A stretch of 64,000 nucleotides of DNA from Thiocapsa imhoffii (GTDB lineage: Bacteria; Pseudomonadota; Gammaproteobacteria; Chromatiales; Chromatiaceae). This document shows, piece by piece, positions 29,231 to 37,045 of the stretch. A program made the translations under genes and the position numbers. The first letter of the stretch is position 1. The number at the start of each line of letters is the position of its first letter. The stretch spans positions 1-64,000 of the forward strand of contig NZ_NRSD01000007.1 of the NCBI RefSeq assembly GCF_016583985.1, written 5' to 3'. The notes below the pieces were generated by a model. The model did no database searches and was not told where the DNA came from. It saw nothing but the letters and a program-made list of their open reading frames with translations.

Positions 29231-30307
29231 ATGGCGCTTGGCTCGGTGATGCTGGATCTCGCAGGGACCGTGCTCACGGCCGAGGATCGCGACGTGCTGC
29301 GCCATCCGGCTGTGGGTGGTGTCATCCTCTTTGCGCGTAATTACGCGTCGCCCGCTCAGTTGGCGCGACTCACGGCTGAGATTCACGCGCTGCGTGAGCC
29401 GCGTCTGCTGATCGGTGTCGATCAGGAAGGTGGGCGAGTGCAGCGCTTTCGCGACGGCTTCACGCGTTTGCCGCCGGCCGGCCGGTTCGCGCTCCTGCAT
29501 GCCGCGCGCCCCCGGGAGGCGCGTGCCGCCTGCGAGGCGGTCGCTTGGCTCATGGCATCCGAGTTGCGGGCGGTCGGCATCGACTTCAGCTTTGCGCCGG
29601 TACTCGATCTCGATCGAGGGCTGAACGCGGTGGTCGGTGATCGAGCCTTCGGATCACGCCCGCGTGTCGTCGCCGAACTCGGTCTCGCCTGGCTCGACGG
29701 CGTGCGCCGCGCCGGGATGGCCGCGGTCGGCAAACACTTCCCGGGACACGGCGGCGTCGCCGTCGATTCGCACCAGGCATTGCCCGTCGACCCGCGTGCC
29801 GATCACGAACTCCTGAGCGAGGACCTGATTCCCTTCGAGCGTCTCATCGCGCATGCGCTGGAGGCCATCATGCCCGCGCACGTCTGCTACCCCCGCGTTG
29901 ATGGGCGACCGGCAGGATTCTCGCCGGTCTGGCTGCGTGACATCCTGCGCGGCCGCTTGGGTTTCCAGGGCGTGATTTTCAGCGATGATCTCAGCATGGG
30001 CGCCGCGGCGTCGAGTGGCGCGCCCGTCGAGCGTGCCGAGGCCGCGGTGCGGGCCGGCTGCGATATGCTCCTGGTCTGCAATGATCGGGCATCGGCCATC
30101 GAAGTCCTTGACGCCTTCGTCGATCATCAGGATCCGGCGGTCGAACTGCGATTGCTGCGGATGCATGGGCGCGGTGGCACGGCGCGTGAGCGATTACACG
30201 AAGATCCTGCATGGCAGCGGGGGATTGAGTACGTGGCCATGCTCGAAGGGCTCGAGACCCTTGATCTTGATCTACTCGATCCAACCGACCCGGAGGCACT
30301 AGGATGA
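29231..30307 (+). CDS. nagZ: Beta-N-acetylhexosaminidase NagZ
   Basis: A 358-residue GH3 enzyme of cell-wall recycling that removes GlcNAc from anhydro-muropeptides in the cytoplasm. Motifs: GVILFARNY, LLIGVDQEGGRVQRF, the KHFPGHG loop with the downstream SHQALP His/Asp pair, and SDDLSMGAA carrying the nucleophile Asp. GAGG lies before the ATG at 29231. Its stop overlaps the next start (ATGA), so it is translationally coupled to hpt. Confidence 0.95.
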   Translation: MALGSVMLDLAGTVLTAEDRDVLRHPAVGGVILFARNYASPAQLARLTAEIHALREPRLLIGVDQEGGRVQRFRDGFTRLPPAGRFALLHAARPREARAACEAVAWLMASELRAVGIDFSFAPVLDLDRGLNAVVGDRAFGSRPRVVAELGLAWLDGVRRAGMAAVGKHFPGHGGVAVDSHQALPVDPRADHELLSEDLIPFERLIAHALEAIMPAHVCYPRVDGRPAGFSPVWLRDILRGRLGFQGVIFSDDLSMGAAASSGAPVERAEAAVRAGCDMLLVCNDRASAIEVLDAFVDHQDPAVELRLLRMHGRGGTARERLHEDPAWQRGIEYVAMLEGLETLDLDLLDPTDPEALG

Positions 30308-30855
30308 AGCTCGAAGCTCAGCGTTACGATGCCGTTGCCGCTCGCGCGCAGCAGCTCGTAACACCCGCAGAGGTCGATACGGCGCTCGATCGCATGGCGC
30401 AGGAGATCACCCACCGTTTGGCCGGGACGGATCCACTGGTGCTCTGCGTCATGACCGGGGCAGTTTGTGTCGCAGGGTTGCTGCTGCCGCGGCTGCATTT
30501 TCAGTTGCGGGTCGATTACATCCACGTCACCCGCTATCAAGGGCAGACACGTGGCGGTGAACTCGAGTGGCGCTACCGCCCCTCCGAACGGATCCGCGAT
30601 CAGCATGTCCTGATCCTCGACGACGTCCTTGACGAAGGCCTCACGCTCAAGCACATCGTCGAGGCCTGTCACGCGGACGGCGCGCGCGTGGTGCAGAGCG
30701 CCGTTTTGGTCGCCAAAACACGTCCGCATGCCTGCGAGGCCGATGTCGTGGGCCTGGAGGTCGAGGATCGATACATCTACGGTTATGGTCTCGACTACAA
30801 GGGGTATTTTCGCAACGCCGACGGGATCTACGCGGTCGCCGATGATGATGTCTAG
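30304..30855 (+). CDS. hpt: Hypoxanthine-guanine phosphoribosyltransferase
   Basis: A 183-residue type I phosphoribosyltransferase. The PRPP loop is VLILDDVLDEGLTL, with a preceding LVLCVMTGAVCVAGLL and a C-terminal base-recognition segment (VEDRYIYGYGLDYKGYFRN). It converts hypoxanthine or guanine plus PRPP to IMP or GMP. The ATG overlaps the nagZ stop by 4 bases. The methylthioinosine phosphorylase gene downstream would supply hypoxanthine, so the two steps are plausibly linked. Confidence 0.92.
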   Translation: MKLEAQRYDAVAARAQQLVTPAEVDTALDRMAQEITHRLAGTDPLVLCVMTGAVCVAGLLLPRLHFQLRVDYIHVTRYQGQTRGGELEWRYRPSERIRDQHVLILDDVLDEGLTLKHIVEACHADGARVVQSAVLVAKTRPHACEADVVGLEVEDRYIYGYGLDYKGYFRNADGIYAVADDDV

Positions 30856-30908
30856 ATTCCTGCCCGTTGATAGGTAATTGCTGATAAGGCAATATAAGTA
30901 AAGGCTTT

Positions 30909-30935
30909 TTGACACGCTTTCCGCTTTGTTATACA
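30909..30935 (+). promoter_or_regulatory. Possible sigma-70 promoter for the hemerythrin gene
   Basis: TTGACA at 30909-30914 matches the -35 consensus exactly. TATACA at 30930-30935 is a fair -10, but the spacer is only 15 bases. It lies in the 216-base gap between hpt and the hemerythrin gene, in an AT-richer patch. Confidence 0.4.
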
Positions 30936-31071
30936 CCCTGATCAGCGCCGTGTCGCCATCCCGGAGACGCGCGCCTGTCGCGATTCGCGTGGAGTCGTCC
31001 CGCCCGACCCTACGCCAAGCTCGGGTCTGCCGCCCGGCACGCGACCAACACCATGATCAGGAGGATGCACC

Positions 31072-31542
31072 ATGTCGACCCTTGAGCAATATCGTCAAAC
31101 ACACACCGCCCTGCGCCAGATGATCGAGGATCTTAGGCTCCTCCTTAAACCGGAGCAGTTACAGATCCGTCCCAATGCCAAAACGGCCTACGAACTGCTG
31201 TGCGATCTCGGCGTCACGGTGCGCAACCATCTCGCCGAGGAGGATCGCAGCCTCTATCCGAGTCTCCTGATCCACGAAGACCCGAAGGTCAAATCGATCG
31301 CCTGGGGGTTCATCAGCGGTGAGCGCCCATTGCGCAAGACCTTCGATGATTACCACAAACACTGGCTAAAAAATTGCGATTTCAATTTCACCGAGGACTT
31401 CCTGGCCGAGACGCACGAGATCCTCGAAATGGTCGATAAGCGCATCGAGCGCGAGGAGCAAGTGCTGTTCCCGAAATTGATCGAGATCGGCCTTTTTCAA
31501 GATCCTGCGCGGCCCCGAGGGGCGCGGTCACTGCACCATTGA
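31072..31542 (+). CDS. Hemerythrin-domain protein
   Basis: A 156-residue four-helix protein of the hemerythrin HHE type. Candidate iron ligands are seen in THTALRQMI, VRNHLAEEDRSLYP, DYHKHW and EREEQVLFP, although ligand order is not fully canonical. Such proteins bind O2, NO or act in iron handling. A strong CAGGAGG site precedes the ATG, and an intrinsic terminator follows, so it is probably a separate transcript from hpt. Confidence 0.82.
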   Translation: MSTLEQYRQTHTALRQMIEDLRLLLKPEQLQIRPNAKTAYELLCDLGVTVRNHLAEEDRSLYPSLLIHEDPKVKSIAWGFISGERPLRKTFDDYHKHWLKNCDFNFTEDFLAETHEILEMVDKRIEREEQVLFPKLIEIGLFQDPARPRGARSLHH

Positions 31543-31585
31543 TGAACCCGGCGTCGGCGGAGCCCGCCGCGTTCGGATCCGAGGC

Positions 31586-31608
31586 GGCGCCGCGAGGCGC
31601 CTTTTTTT
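31586..31608 (+). terminator. Rho-independent terminator after the hemerythrin gene
   Basis: GGCGCC / GGCGCC (31586-31591 and 31596-31601) encloses a GCGA tetraloop and is followed by seven T residues (31602-31608). It lies 44 bases after the hemerythrin stop. Confidence 0.85.
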
Positions 31609-31667
31609 GGCATGGCTAGGTTCCTCCGCTAGACTGCGGCATCGACTCGACGGATCGCGGAATCTAC

Positions 31668-32417
31668 ATGACTTCACTTGCAATTATCGGTGGCTCTGGT
31701 TTTTCGGATTTTCCGGCCTTGACGGTCGTGTCCGAGGCGCGGATCGAGACCCCGTTCGGGGAAACGTCCGCACCCGTGGTCCAGGGTCGTCTTGCGGATG
31801 CAGCCGTCTTATTCCTGCCGCGCCATGGCGCCGGTCATCGCCTCCCGCCACATCGGATTAACTACCGCGCCAATCTCTGGGCATTGCGCGCGGCCGGCGC
31901 CGAACGGGTCATCGGTCTGGCCGCCGTGGGTGGGATCGGCGAGCGTTTTGGGCCGCTGACGCTGGCCGTGCCGCATGACCTCATCGATTACACCCACGGG
32001 CGCGAGCACAGCCTCTACGATGGTGAGCGCAGTGGCGTCGACCATGTCGACATGACCGCCCCCTATTGCGAGGAACTGCGTCAGGCTCTCCTCGCGGCCT
32101 GTGCCGCGGTCGATTGCCCCGCGCAAGCGACGGCGGTCTACGGTGCGACCCAAGGTCCCCGGCTGGAGACGGCCGCCGAGATTGCGCGTCTCCGACGCGA
32201 TGGCTGCGATCTCGTCGGGATGACGGGGATGCCAGAGGCCGGTTTGGCGCGAGAACTCGGCCTCTGTTACGCGAGCCTGGCGTTCGTGGTGAACCGCGCG
32301 GCGGGGACCGGAGAGGGCGTCATCACCATGGATGAGATCAATGCGAATCTGGCGACTTGTGTGGCGCGGGTCCAGAAGGTGCTCACCCATGTCGCCAGCG
32401 CCGCCGATTGCGTTTGA
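31668..32417 (+). CDS. S-methyl-5'-thioinosine phosphorylase
   Basis: A 249-residue purine-nucleoside-phosphorylase-family enzyme (MTAP/MTIP group). Motifs: IIGGSGFSDFP, FLPRHGAGHRLPPHRINYRAN, VGGIGERFGPLTLAVPHDLIDYT and DLVGMTGMPEAGLARELGL. The short length and proteobacterial context favour the methylthioinosine enzyme, which releases hypoxanthine and methylthioribose-1-phosphate. MTAP specificity is the alternative. GGAA lies before the ATG; a terminator separates it from the hemerythrin gene. Confidence 0.85.
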   Translation: MTSLAIIGGSGFSDFPALTVVSEARIETPFGETSAPVVQGRLADAAVLFLPRHGAGHRLPPHRINYRANLWALRAAGAERVIGLAAVGGIGERFGPLTLAVPHDLIDYTHGREHSLYDGERSGVDHVDMTAPYCEELRQALLAACAAVDCPAQATAVYGATQGPRLETAAEIARLRRDGCDLVGMTGMPEAGLARELGLCYASLAFVVNRAAGTGEGVITMDEINANLATCVARVQKVLTHVASAADCV

Positions 32418-32446
32418 TCAATCCTGCTGAGTCCATCAGAAAATCC

Positions 32447-32455
32447 TGATATAAT
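32447..32455 (+). promoter_or_regulatory. Extended -10 promoter for the Ala/Pro-rich protein gene
   Basis: TGATATAAT is a perfect extended -10 (TGnTATAAT). No strong -35 is present at 17 bases, as expected for extended -10 promoters. Transcription would begin near 32462 and give a ~37-base leader before the ATG at 32499. Confidence 0.6.
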
Positions 32456-32498
32456 GGGAGAGACATCCCAACCCACTCTGAAACCAGGAGTTCTCGAC

Positions 32499-33656
32499 AT
32501 GGCCAAAGACGATACCAAAGACGACGATCAAGCAAGCGGCAGTGGTGCCGATCAGCCGAAACGCCAGGGCCTAGGCTGGGTCCCAAAGCTCTCGATCCTC
32601 GCCGTGGTGGTCGCATTCGGCTACCTCTACTACGATACGAGCAAGACCGATTCCACGACGGCCGAGATGTCGTCACCTGACACCAGTCTCAGCGGCACTG
32701 AGGCCACGACGGGCATCGTCCCGCAGCAAGTCGTCGAGAAGCTGTCGGAATTGAGCGCGTCAGCCGGCGTTCTGCTCTCGGATGCGACAAGTGCCAGTGT
32801 CGACTTCTTCCATGACACGGTTGATAAGGTGAAATCCATGACCGGTATCGGCGATGACCCGACCGTCGCGAGCCCGGCTCCCGAGGCGGTCGCGCTCGAC
32901 CTGGAGACCGTGGAATCTGGCGTTGATCCGGTCACTGCATCGGCGGCCGCGCCCGTGCCCGCCATGCCGGTCGCCGAGGTGGTGGAGGAGACCGCCGAGG
33001 TCGTCGCCGAGGTTGCGCCCGTCAGCCCGCCGGCGCCGAGCGCTGATCGTCCCCTAGCATCCGGATTCGAGCGCCACTTTGCGCCGCTGCCCGCGCCACC
33101 AGTGCGATCGACGAGCCAGCCCAGTCCCAGTCCGGCCTCTAGCGATCCGGTTCAGGCCGCGGATGCCGCAGGTTCAGCAGCTGCCGAGTCTTCGGTGGAT
33201 GCCGAAGCGGCGGTCTTCGCTGAGTCACTGATGCGTGAGCAGGCGCCTGCGACGGTTGCTCCGGCTGCAGGCGACGCGCAGGGCGAGGTTCCGGCAGAGA
33301 GTGTGATGCCCGCGCCCACGATGGCCGCTCCGGCAGCCGCACCCGCGACACCGGCTGATCCAGGGCCGATGGCCCCTGCTGGCGTCCAGCCTATGCCGCC
33401 CGTGGCTCCGCCAGCCTACGACGTGAGTGGGGTCGAACGTCAGCGCGAGGCGGTCGCGCAATATCACGCACGCATGCGCGCCGAGTACGAGAACAGACGG
33501 CGTTTCGCCGAGCAGCAGGCACGCGATTATTGGGCGCGGATGCAGCAATCGGCCCCGGTTGGCATGCCCGCACCCATGATTCCGCCGGGTTATGGTCCCC
33601 TGTATGGGGCACCTGGTTATGGACCCATGTACGGGGCGCCAGCCTATCCGCGCTGA
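32499..33656 (+). CDS. Ala/Pro-rich single-pass membrane protein with C-terminal Gly-Tyr repeats
   Basis: A 385-residue protein without a recognised domain. The N-terminal ~25 residues are charged, then comes one membrane helix (about 27-47, VPKLSILAVVVAFGYLYY). The bulk is Ala/Pro/Val-rich and probably disordered. Near the C-terminus lies a charged, helical segment (about 325-365), then a tail with two GYGPxYGAP repeats. The N-in/C-out arrangement would place the tail in the periplasm. AGGAG precedes the ATG at 32499; an earlier in-frame ATG is less likely. Confidence 0.7.
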   Translation: MAKDDTKDDDQASGSGADQPKRQGLGWVPKLSILAVVVAFGYLYYDTSKTDSTTAEMSSPDTSLSGTEATTGIVPQQVVEKLSELSASAGVLLSDATSASVDFFHDTVDKVKSMTGIGDDPTVASPAPEAVALDLETVESGVDPVTASAAAPVPAMPVAEVVEETAEVVAEVAPVSPPAPSADRPLASGFERHFAPLPAPPVRSTSQPSPSPASSDPVQAADAAGSAAAESSVDAEAAVFAESLMREQAPATVAPAAGDAQGEVPAESVMPAPTMAAPAAAPATPADPGPMAPAGVQPMPPVAPPAYDVSGVERQREAVAQYHARMRAEYENRRRFAEQQARDYWARMQQSAPVGMPAPMIPPGYGPLYGAPGYGPMYGAPAYPR

Positions 33657-33669
33657 GTCGTCGCACCTG

Positions 33670-33746
33670 CCGCTCGAGTCGTCATCACTTGAGCGGCCTG
33701 TTGGACGATGTGCGAAATCGAGAGCCGGGCCGATGTGCTCGGCTCT
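33670..33746 (+). terminator. Possible terminator hairpins after the Ala/Pro-rich gene
   Basis: CCGCTCGAG (33670-33678) pairs with CTTGAGCGG (33688-33696), with one wobble pair. A second hairpin AGAGCCG/CGGCTCT occurs at 33721-33746. Neither has a good U-tract. They lie between convergent genes. Confidence 0.4.
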
Positions 33747-33926
33747 TCGCGGTGTGATGCGTCGCGGCGGCCAGGGTCGAATGACCCGGCACGCAGCCCA
33801 TCCCTCTCCCATCCCTCGCCTGGCTTTCTGCACGCCCCCGGATCTTTTCAGCTCAGCAATGATCCGATCCTTGGGATCAGGATCTTATGCGTGACTCAGG
33901 GCGCGCCGTTCAGGCTGGAAGCACGT

Positions 33927-34460
33927 TCAGATCGGAATCAAGGGCTGGCGGCAGCGGCGACAGAGGTAACGGATGCCGTGGCGCCTGATCCGCTGATGAC
34001 GAATGCTGCTGAGTTCATGCGTCGTGCAGGCGCAGCGATATCGAAAGCGCGCCACCACGCGCGTTCGCAAACAGGACACATCGAAATTGTGGCAGCGTGC
34101 AGGTTCGACGCCGAAATGGCGCATGATATGGCGCCATTCCGCGCCGTGGGGGCGGATGCCGAAACCATGACAGTGGAAGGCGGCCACATGGGCGACCTCA
34201 TGGGGTACGGTCTCGTGCATGAAACGCTCGGTGTGGCGGAGCAGGAGTTCGCGGTTGTAGCGGATCACCGCCGGACCATCCGCGCTCACCCGGGCTTGCC
34301 CGGCTGCCGTGCCGCGCAGATCGAAGCGGACCTCGGTTGCGGGCATGGTCCGCGCAAGCCAGGCCTCGGCGACCGAGAGGAGTCGCCGGGTGCGTGCGGC
34401 GGCGCTTTCTAGAGGGTCGTTGAGTGACGGTTGCGCGGCTGTCGTGGTGGTGTCGTCCAT
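33927..34460 (-). CDS. SprT-like zinc metalloprotease-family protein
   Basis: A 177-residue protein. Residues ~80-140 hold the SprT motif HETVPHEVAHVAAFHCHGFG followed by HGAEWRHIM, giving the HExxH and a third His for zinc. The C-terminal part has four Cys (SCLRTR, RCACTTHE, YLCRRCRQ), a zinc ribbon typical of the family. Related SprT/Spartan proteins cleave DNA-bound proteins, but bacterial SprT function is unproven. The ATG at 34460 (MDDTTTT) is the most likely start. Confidence 0.85.
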   Translation of the reverse strand: MDDTTTTAAQPSLNDPLESAAARTRRLLSVAEAWLARTMPATEVRFDLRGTAAGQARVSADGPAVIRYNRELLLRHTERFMHETVPHEVAHVAAFHCHGFGIRPHGAEWRHIMRHFGVEPARCHNFDVSCLRTRVVARFRYRCACTTHELSSIRHQRIRRHGIRYLCRRCRQPLIPI

Positions 34461-34614
34461 CTTAGGCTCTGATGCCGAGGTTCGGATGAGGTGACCGGGG
34501 TCGTGCGGTCGAGCGGCGCGGTATCTCATCACAAGATCAGGATGCCTGCTCGCCAATCCGTGCAATGAGCGAAAGCCGGTGTCGCATTCGGCGCAATCGG
34601 GTCAGGCGGTTCTA

Positions 34615-34643
34615 TTGCGAATGTGCAGTCAAGCAGATACACT
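34615..34643 (+). promoter_or_regulatory. Predicted promoter of candidate small RNA
   Basis: TTGCGA (34615-34620) and TACACT (34638-34643) each match the sigma-70 consensus at 4 of 6 bases, with an ideal 17-base spacer. The next downstream feature is a terminator, not a gene. Confidence 0.45.
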
Positions 34644-34649
34644 CCAGAG

Positions 34650-34726
34650 GCTTGGCGGATGTGATGAGTCGACAGGCGCCGTGAAGGTTGGCCTGTTTAT
34701 GCAAACCCCTTCAACGGGGTTTTTTT
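34650..34726 (+). ncRNA. Candidate small RNA, about 77 nt
   Basis: The region between the predicted promoter (34615-34643) and the terminator (34703-34726) would give a ~77-nt transcript. It holds no protein frame with a ribosome binding site and no known riboswitch motif that I recognise. It is divergent from the SprT-like gene and lies ~260 bases before rimP. A leader of rimP read-through transcripts is the alternative. Confidence 0.4.
34703..34726 (+). terminator. Rho-independent terminator upstream of rimP
   Basis: AAACCCC (34703-34709) pairs with GGGGTTT (34716-34722) across the loop TTCAAC, followed by four more T residues. No plus-strand protein gene ends within 1 kb upstream, so it appears to end a non-coding transcript. 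Confidence 0.75.
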
Positions 34727-34945
34727 ATCCTTCGCGCCACGACTGCTCTGCCATCCCCGGGTGGTGTTGCCTAACCTAGTCGTGTTCGTCTGCGGGTGAC
34801 GCCTCAGTGTGGCTCAAGAGGAGCAGGGGCAGATGGTTCGGATCGCGTGACTTCGATCGCCCCGTGGGCGTCGAGAACCGAGCAGATCAATGTTGCCATT
34901 ACGATCGGCAACCGAAGGTCGAACTCGACCAATCGTCGTGAGTCG

Positions 34946-34970
34946 TTGGGCCGATGGCCCAATTTTTGTT
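34946..34970 (+). terminator. Terminator or attenuator directly before rimP
   Basis: TTGGGCC (34946-34952) pairs with GGCCCAA (34956-34962) across the loop GAT, followed by TTTTTGTT. It sits only 15 bases before the rimP ATG, with the GAGG site immediately after it. It could attenuate entry into the nusA operon. Confidence 0.6.
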
Positions 34971-34984
34971 TCTGAGGACGAGAG

Positions 34985-35443
34985 ATGGAGCCAGCGGAAA
35001 GTCGTCTGAATCGCATCGCGCATGGCGTCGTGGCGTCGCTTGGCTACGAACTCGTCGGGGTTGAACACCTACAGCGAGGGGGAGGTCAGGTGACCTTGCG
35101 CGTCTACATCGATCACGAGCGCGGGATCGGTTTGGATGACTGTGCCGCCGTGAGTGAGCAACTCAGTGCGGTCCTCGATGTCGAGGATCCGCTGCAGGGC
35201 CAGTACGACTTGGAAATCTCCTCACCGGGATTGGACCGCCCCCTGGTGTTCCCGGCCCACTTCGAGCGCTTTGCCGGGTCGCGTGCGAAGGTGCGATTGT
35301 CAGAGAAGATCGCTGGGCGACGAACGCTGGAGGGCGTTTTGATCGGGTGTGACGGCACTGTCGTCAACCTGGAGGTCGATGGGCACCCTTGGGCGATCCC
35401 CCTGGATCGAATCGAGAACGCCCGACTCGTCCCGGTTTATTGA
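34985..35443 (+). CDS. rimP: Ribosome maturation factor RimP
   Basis: A 152-residue protein required for 30S subunit maturation. It has VASLGYELVGVEHLQRG, VTLRVYIDHERGIGLDDCAAVSEQLS and the ISSPGLDRPL motif, typical of the two-domain RimP fold. First gene of the rimP-nusA-infB-rbfA-truB-rpsO-pnp series. GAGG lies about 7 bases before the ATG. A terminator-like hairpin just upstream may regulate it. Confidence 0.95.
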   Translation: MEPAESRLNRIAHGVVASLGYELVGVEHLQRGGGQVTLRVYIDHERGIGLDDCAAVSEQLSAVLDVEDPLQGQYDLEISSPGLDRPLVFPAHFERFAGSRAKVRLSEKIAGRRTLEGVLIGCDGTVVNLEVDGHPWAIPLDRIENARLVPVY

Positions 35444-35525
35444 GCGTGCTGGTTGCGGCACCGAGGTCGGCGATCCTCGCGGCAGTGCCAACGGAAGTCG
35501 GGTCTTTTGAGTCGGATGAGGTTGA

Positions 35526-37028
35526 ATGAGCAAAGAGATCTTAATGGTCGTCGAGGCCGTCTCGAACGAGAAGGACGTCTCGGAGGACGTCATTTTCGAA
35601 GCGATCGAGGCCGCCCTGGCGTCAGCAACCCGCAAAAAACATGGCGGCGAGATCGACGTGCGGGTCGCAATCGACCGCAAGACGGGTGACTATCGGACGT
35701 TCCGTCGCTGGGAAATCATGCCTGATCCAGAGCATGGCGCACTCGATGCACCCTGGCGCCAGATCACCTGTTCCGCCGCGCAAGTGCTCGAACCCGAGCT
35801 CTCGCTCGGAGACTTCGTCGAGGAGGAGATCGAATCCGTCCTGTTCGGACGAATCGCGGCCCAGACCGCGAAACAAGTCATCGTGCAGAAGGTCCGCGAG
35901 GCCGAGCGGGCGAAGATCGTCGAGGCCTTCACCGATCGGAAGGGGCAGTTGGTCACCGGGATCGTGAAGAAGGCCGACCGCGGGACCATTATGATTGACC
36001 TCGGAAGCAATGCCGAGGCCCTTGTGCCGCGCGATCATGTGATTCCCCGCGAGTCCGTGCGTCCCGGTGACCGGTTGCGCGGGTATCTGTTCGAGGTCCG
36101 CTCGGAGTTGAAGGGGCCTCAGCTCTTCGTCAGCCGGACTGCGCCGGAGCTGCTGATCGAGTTGTTCAAACTGGAGGTGCCCGAGGTCGGCGAGGGACTC
36201 ATCCAAATCCTCGGGGCGGCACGTGATCCGGGATCGCGCGCCAAAATCGCGGTGCGCACGGCGGACACTCGGATCGACCCGGTTGGCGCCTGTGTAGGGA
36301 TGCGCGGCTCGCGGGTACAGGCCGTCTCCAATGAGCTCAATGGTGAGCGCGTCGACATCATCCTCTGGGACGAGAACCCGGCTCAGTACGTCATCAACGC
36401 CATGTCGCCGGCCGATGTGGTCTCCATCGTGATCGATGAAGAGGCGCGTAGCATGGACGTGGCGGTCAAGGAGGAAAACCTCGCTCAAGCGATCGGTCGC
36501 AATGGCCAAAATGTGCGACTGGCCAGCCAGCTCACGGGCTGGGAGCTGAATGTGATGAACGAGGAGGCCGCGGCCGCCAAGGGCGAGCAGGAGGCGTTGC
36601 GTTCGGTGCGGGTCTTCATGGACCAGTTGGGAGTCGACGAGGGTCTCGCGACCGTCCTGGTGGAAGAAGGGTTTAGCACGGTCGACGAAGTCGCTTACGT
36701 CCCGCTCGTGGAGATGCAAGCGATCGATGATCTCGATGATGACACCATCGAGTTATTGCGAGAGCGCGCCAAGGATGTGCTTCTGACGCGTGAGATTGCG
36801 TCCGAGGAGGATCGCACACCCGATCCCGCCACCGACCTCCTGGAGATGGAGGGGGTTGACGAGCCACTCGCGTACGCGCTGGCAGAACGCGGTGTGGCCA
36901 CGGTCGAGGATCTCGCCGAGCAGTCGGTCGATGACCTGCTTGGTATCGACGGGATGGATCGTGAGCGGGCTGCCCGATTGATCATGAAGGCACGCGAGCC
37001 TTGGTTCGATGATGCCCCGAAGGGTTAG
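35526..37028 (+). CDS. nusA: Transcription termination/antitermination protein NusA
   Basis: A 500-residue protein. Order: N-terminal RNA-polymerase-binding domain (1-~130), S1 domain (~135-200, [24 protein letters not shown]), two KH domains (~205-345, with [14 protein letters not shown] and [13 protein letters not shown]), and two C-terminal acidic helix-hairpin repeats (~365-495), as in E. coli NusA. It modulates pausing, termination and antitermination. GAGG precedes the ATG. It ends 17 bases before infB. Confidence 0.97.
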   Translation: MSKEILMVVEAVSNEKDVSEDVIFEAIEAALASATRKKHGGEIDVRVAIDRKTGDYRTFRRWEIMPDPEHGALDAPWRQITCSAAQVLEPELSLGDFVEEEIESVLFGRIAAQTAKQVIVQKVREAERAKIVEAFTDRKGQLVTGIVKKADRGTIMIDLGSNAEALVPRDHVIPRESVRPGDRLRGYLFEVRSELKGPQLFVSRTAPELLIELFKLEVPEVGEGLIQILGAARDPGSRAKIAVRTADTRIDPVGACVGMRGSRVQAVSNELNGERVDIILWDENPAQYVINAMSPADVVSIVIDEEARSMDVAVKEENLAQAIGRNGQNVRLASQLTGWELNVMNEEAAAAKGEQEALRSVRVFMDQLGVDEGLATVLVEEGFSTVDEVAYVPLVEMQAIDDLDDDTIELLRERAKDVLLTREIASEEDRTPDPATDLLEMEGVDEPLAYALAERGVATVEDLAEQSVDDLLGIDGMDRERAARLIMKAREPWFDDAPKG

Positions 37029-37045
37029 AGAATAAAGGTCAGTTC

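Larger units (their letters stand above)
34461..34984. other. Gap before rimP carrying a candidate sRNA and terminators
   Basis: No protein gene is supported in these 524 bases. On the plus strand they contain a sigma-70-like promoter (34615-34643), an intrinsic terminator (34703-34726) and another directly before rimP (34946-34970). The usual gammaproteobacterial secG and tRNA genes before rimP are not seen. Confidence 0.5.

Noticed and set aside
34461..34984. tRNA-Leu/tRNA-fMet expected upstream of rimP in many gammaproteobacteria
   Set aside because: No cloverleaf or T-loop sequence is present in this gap.
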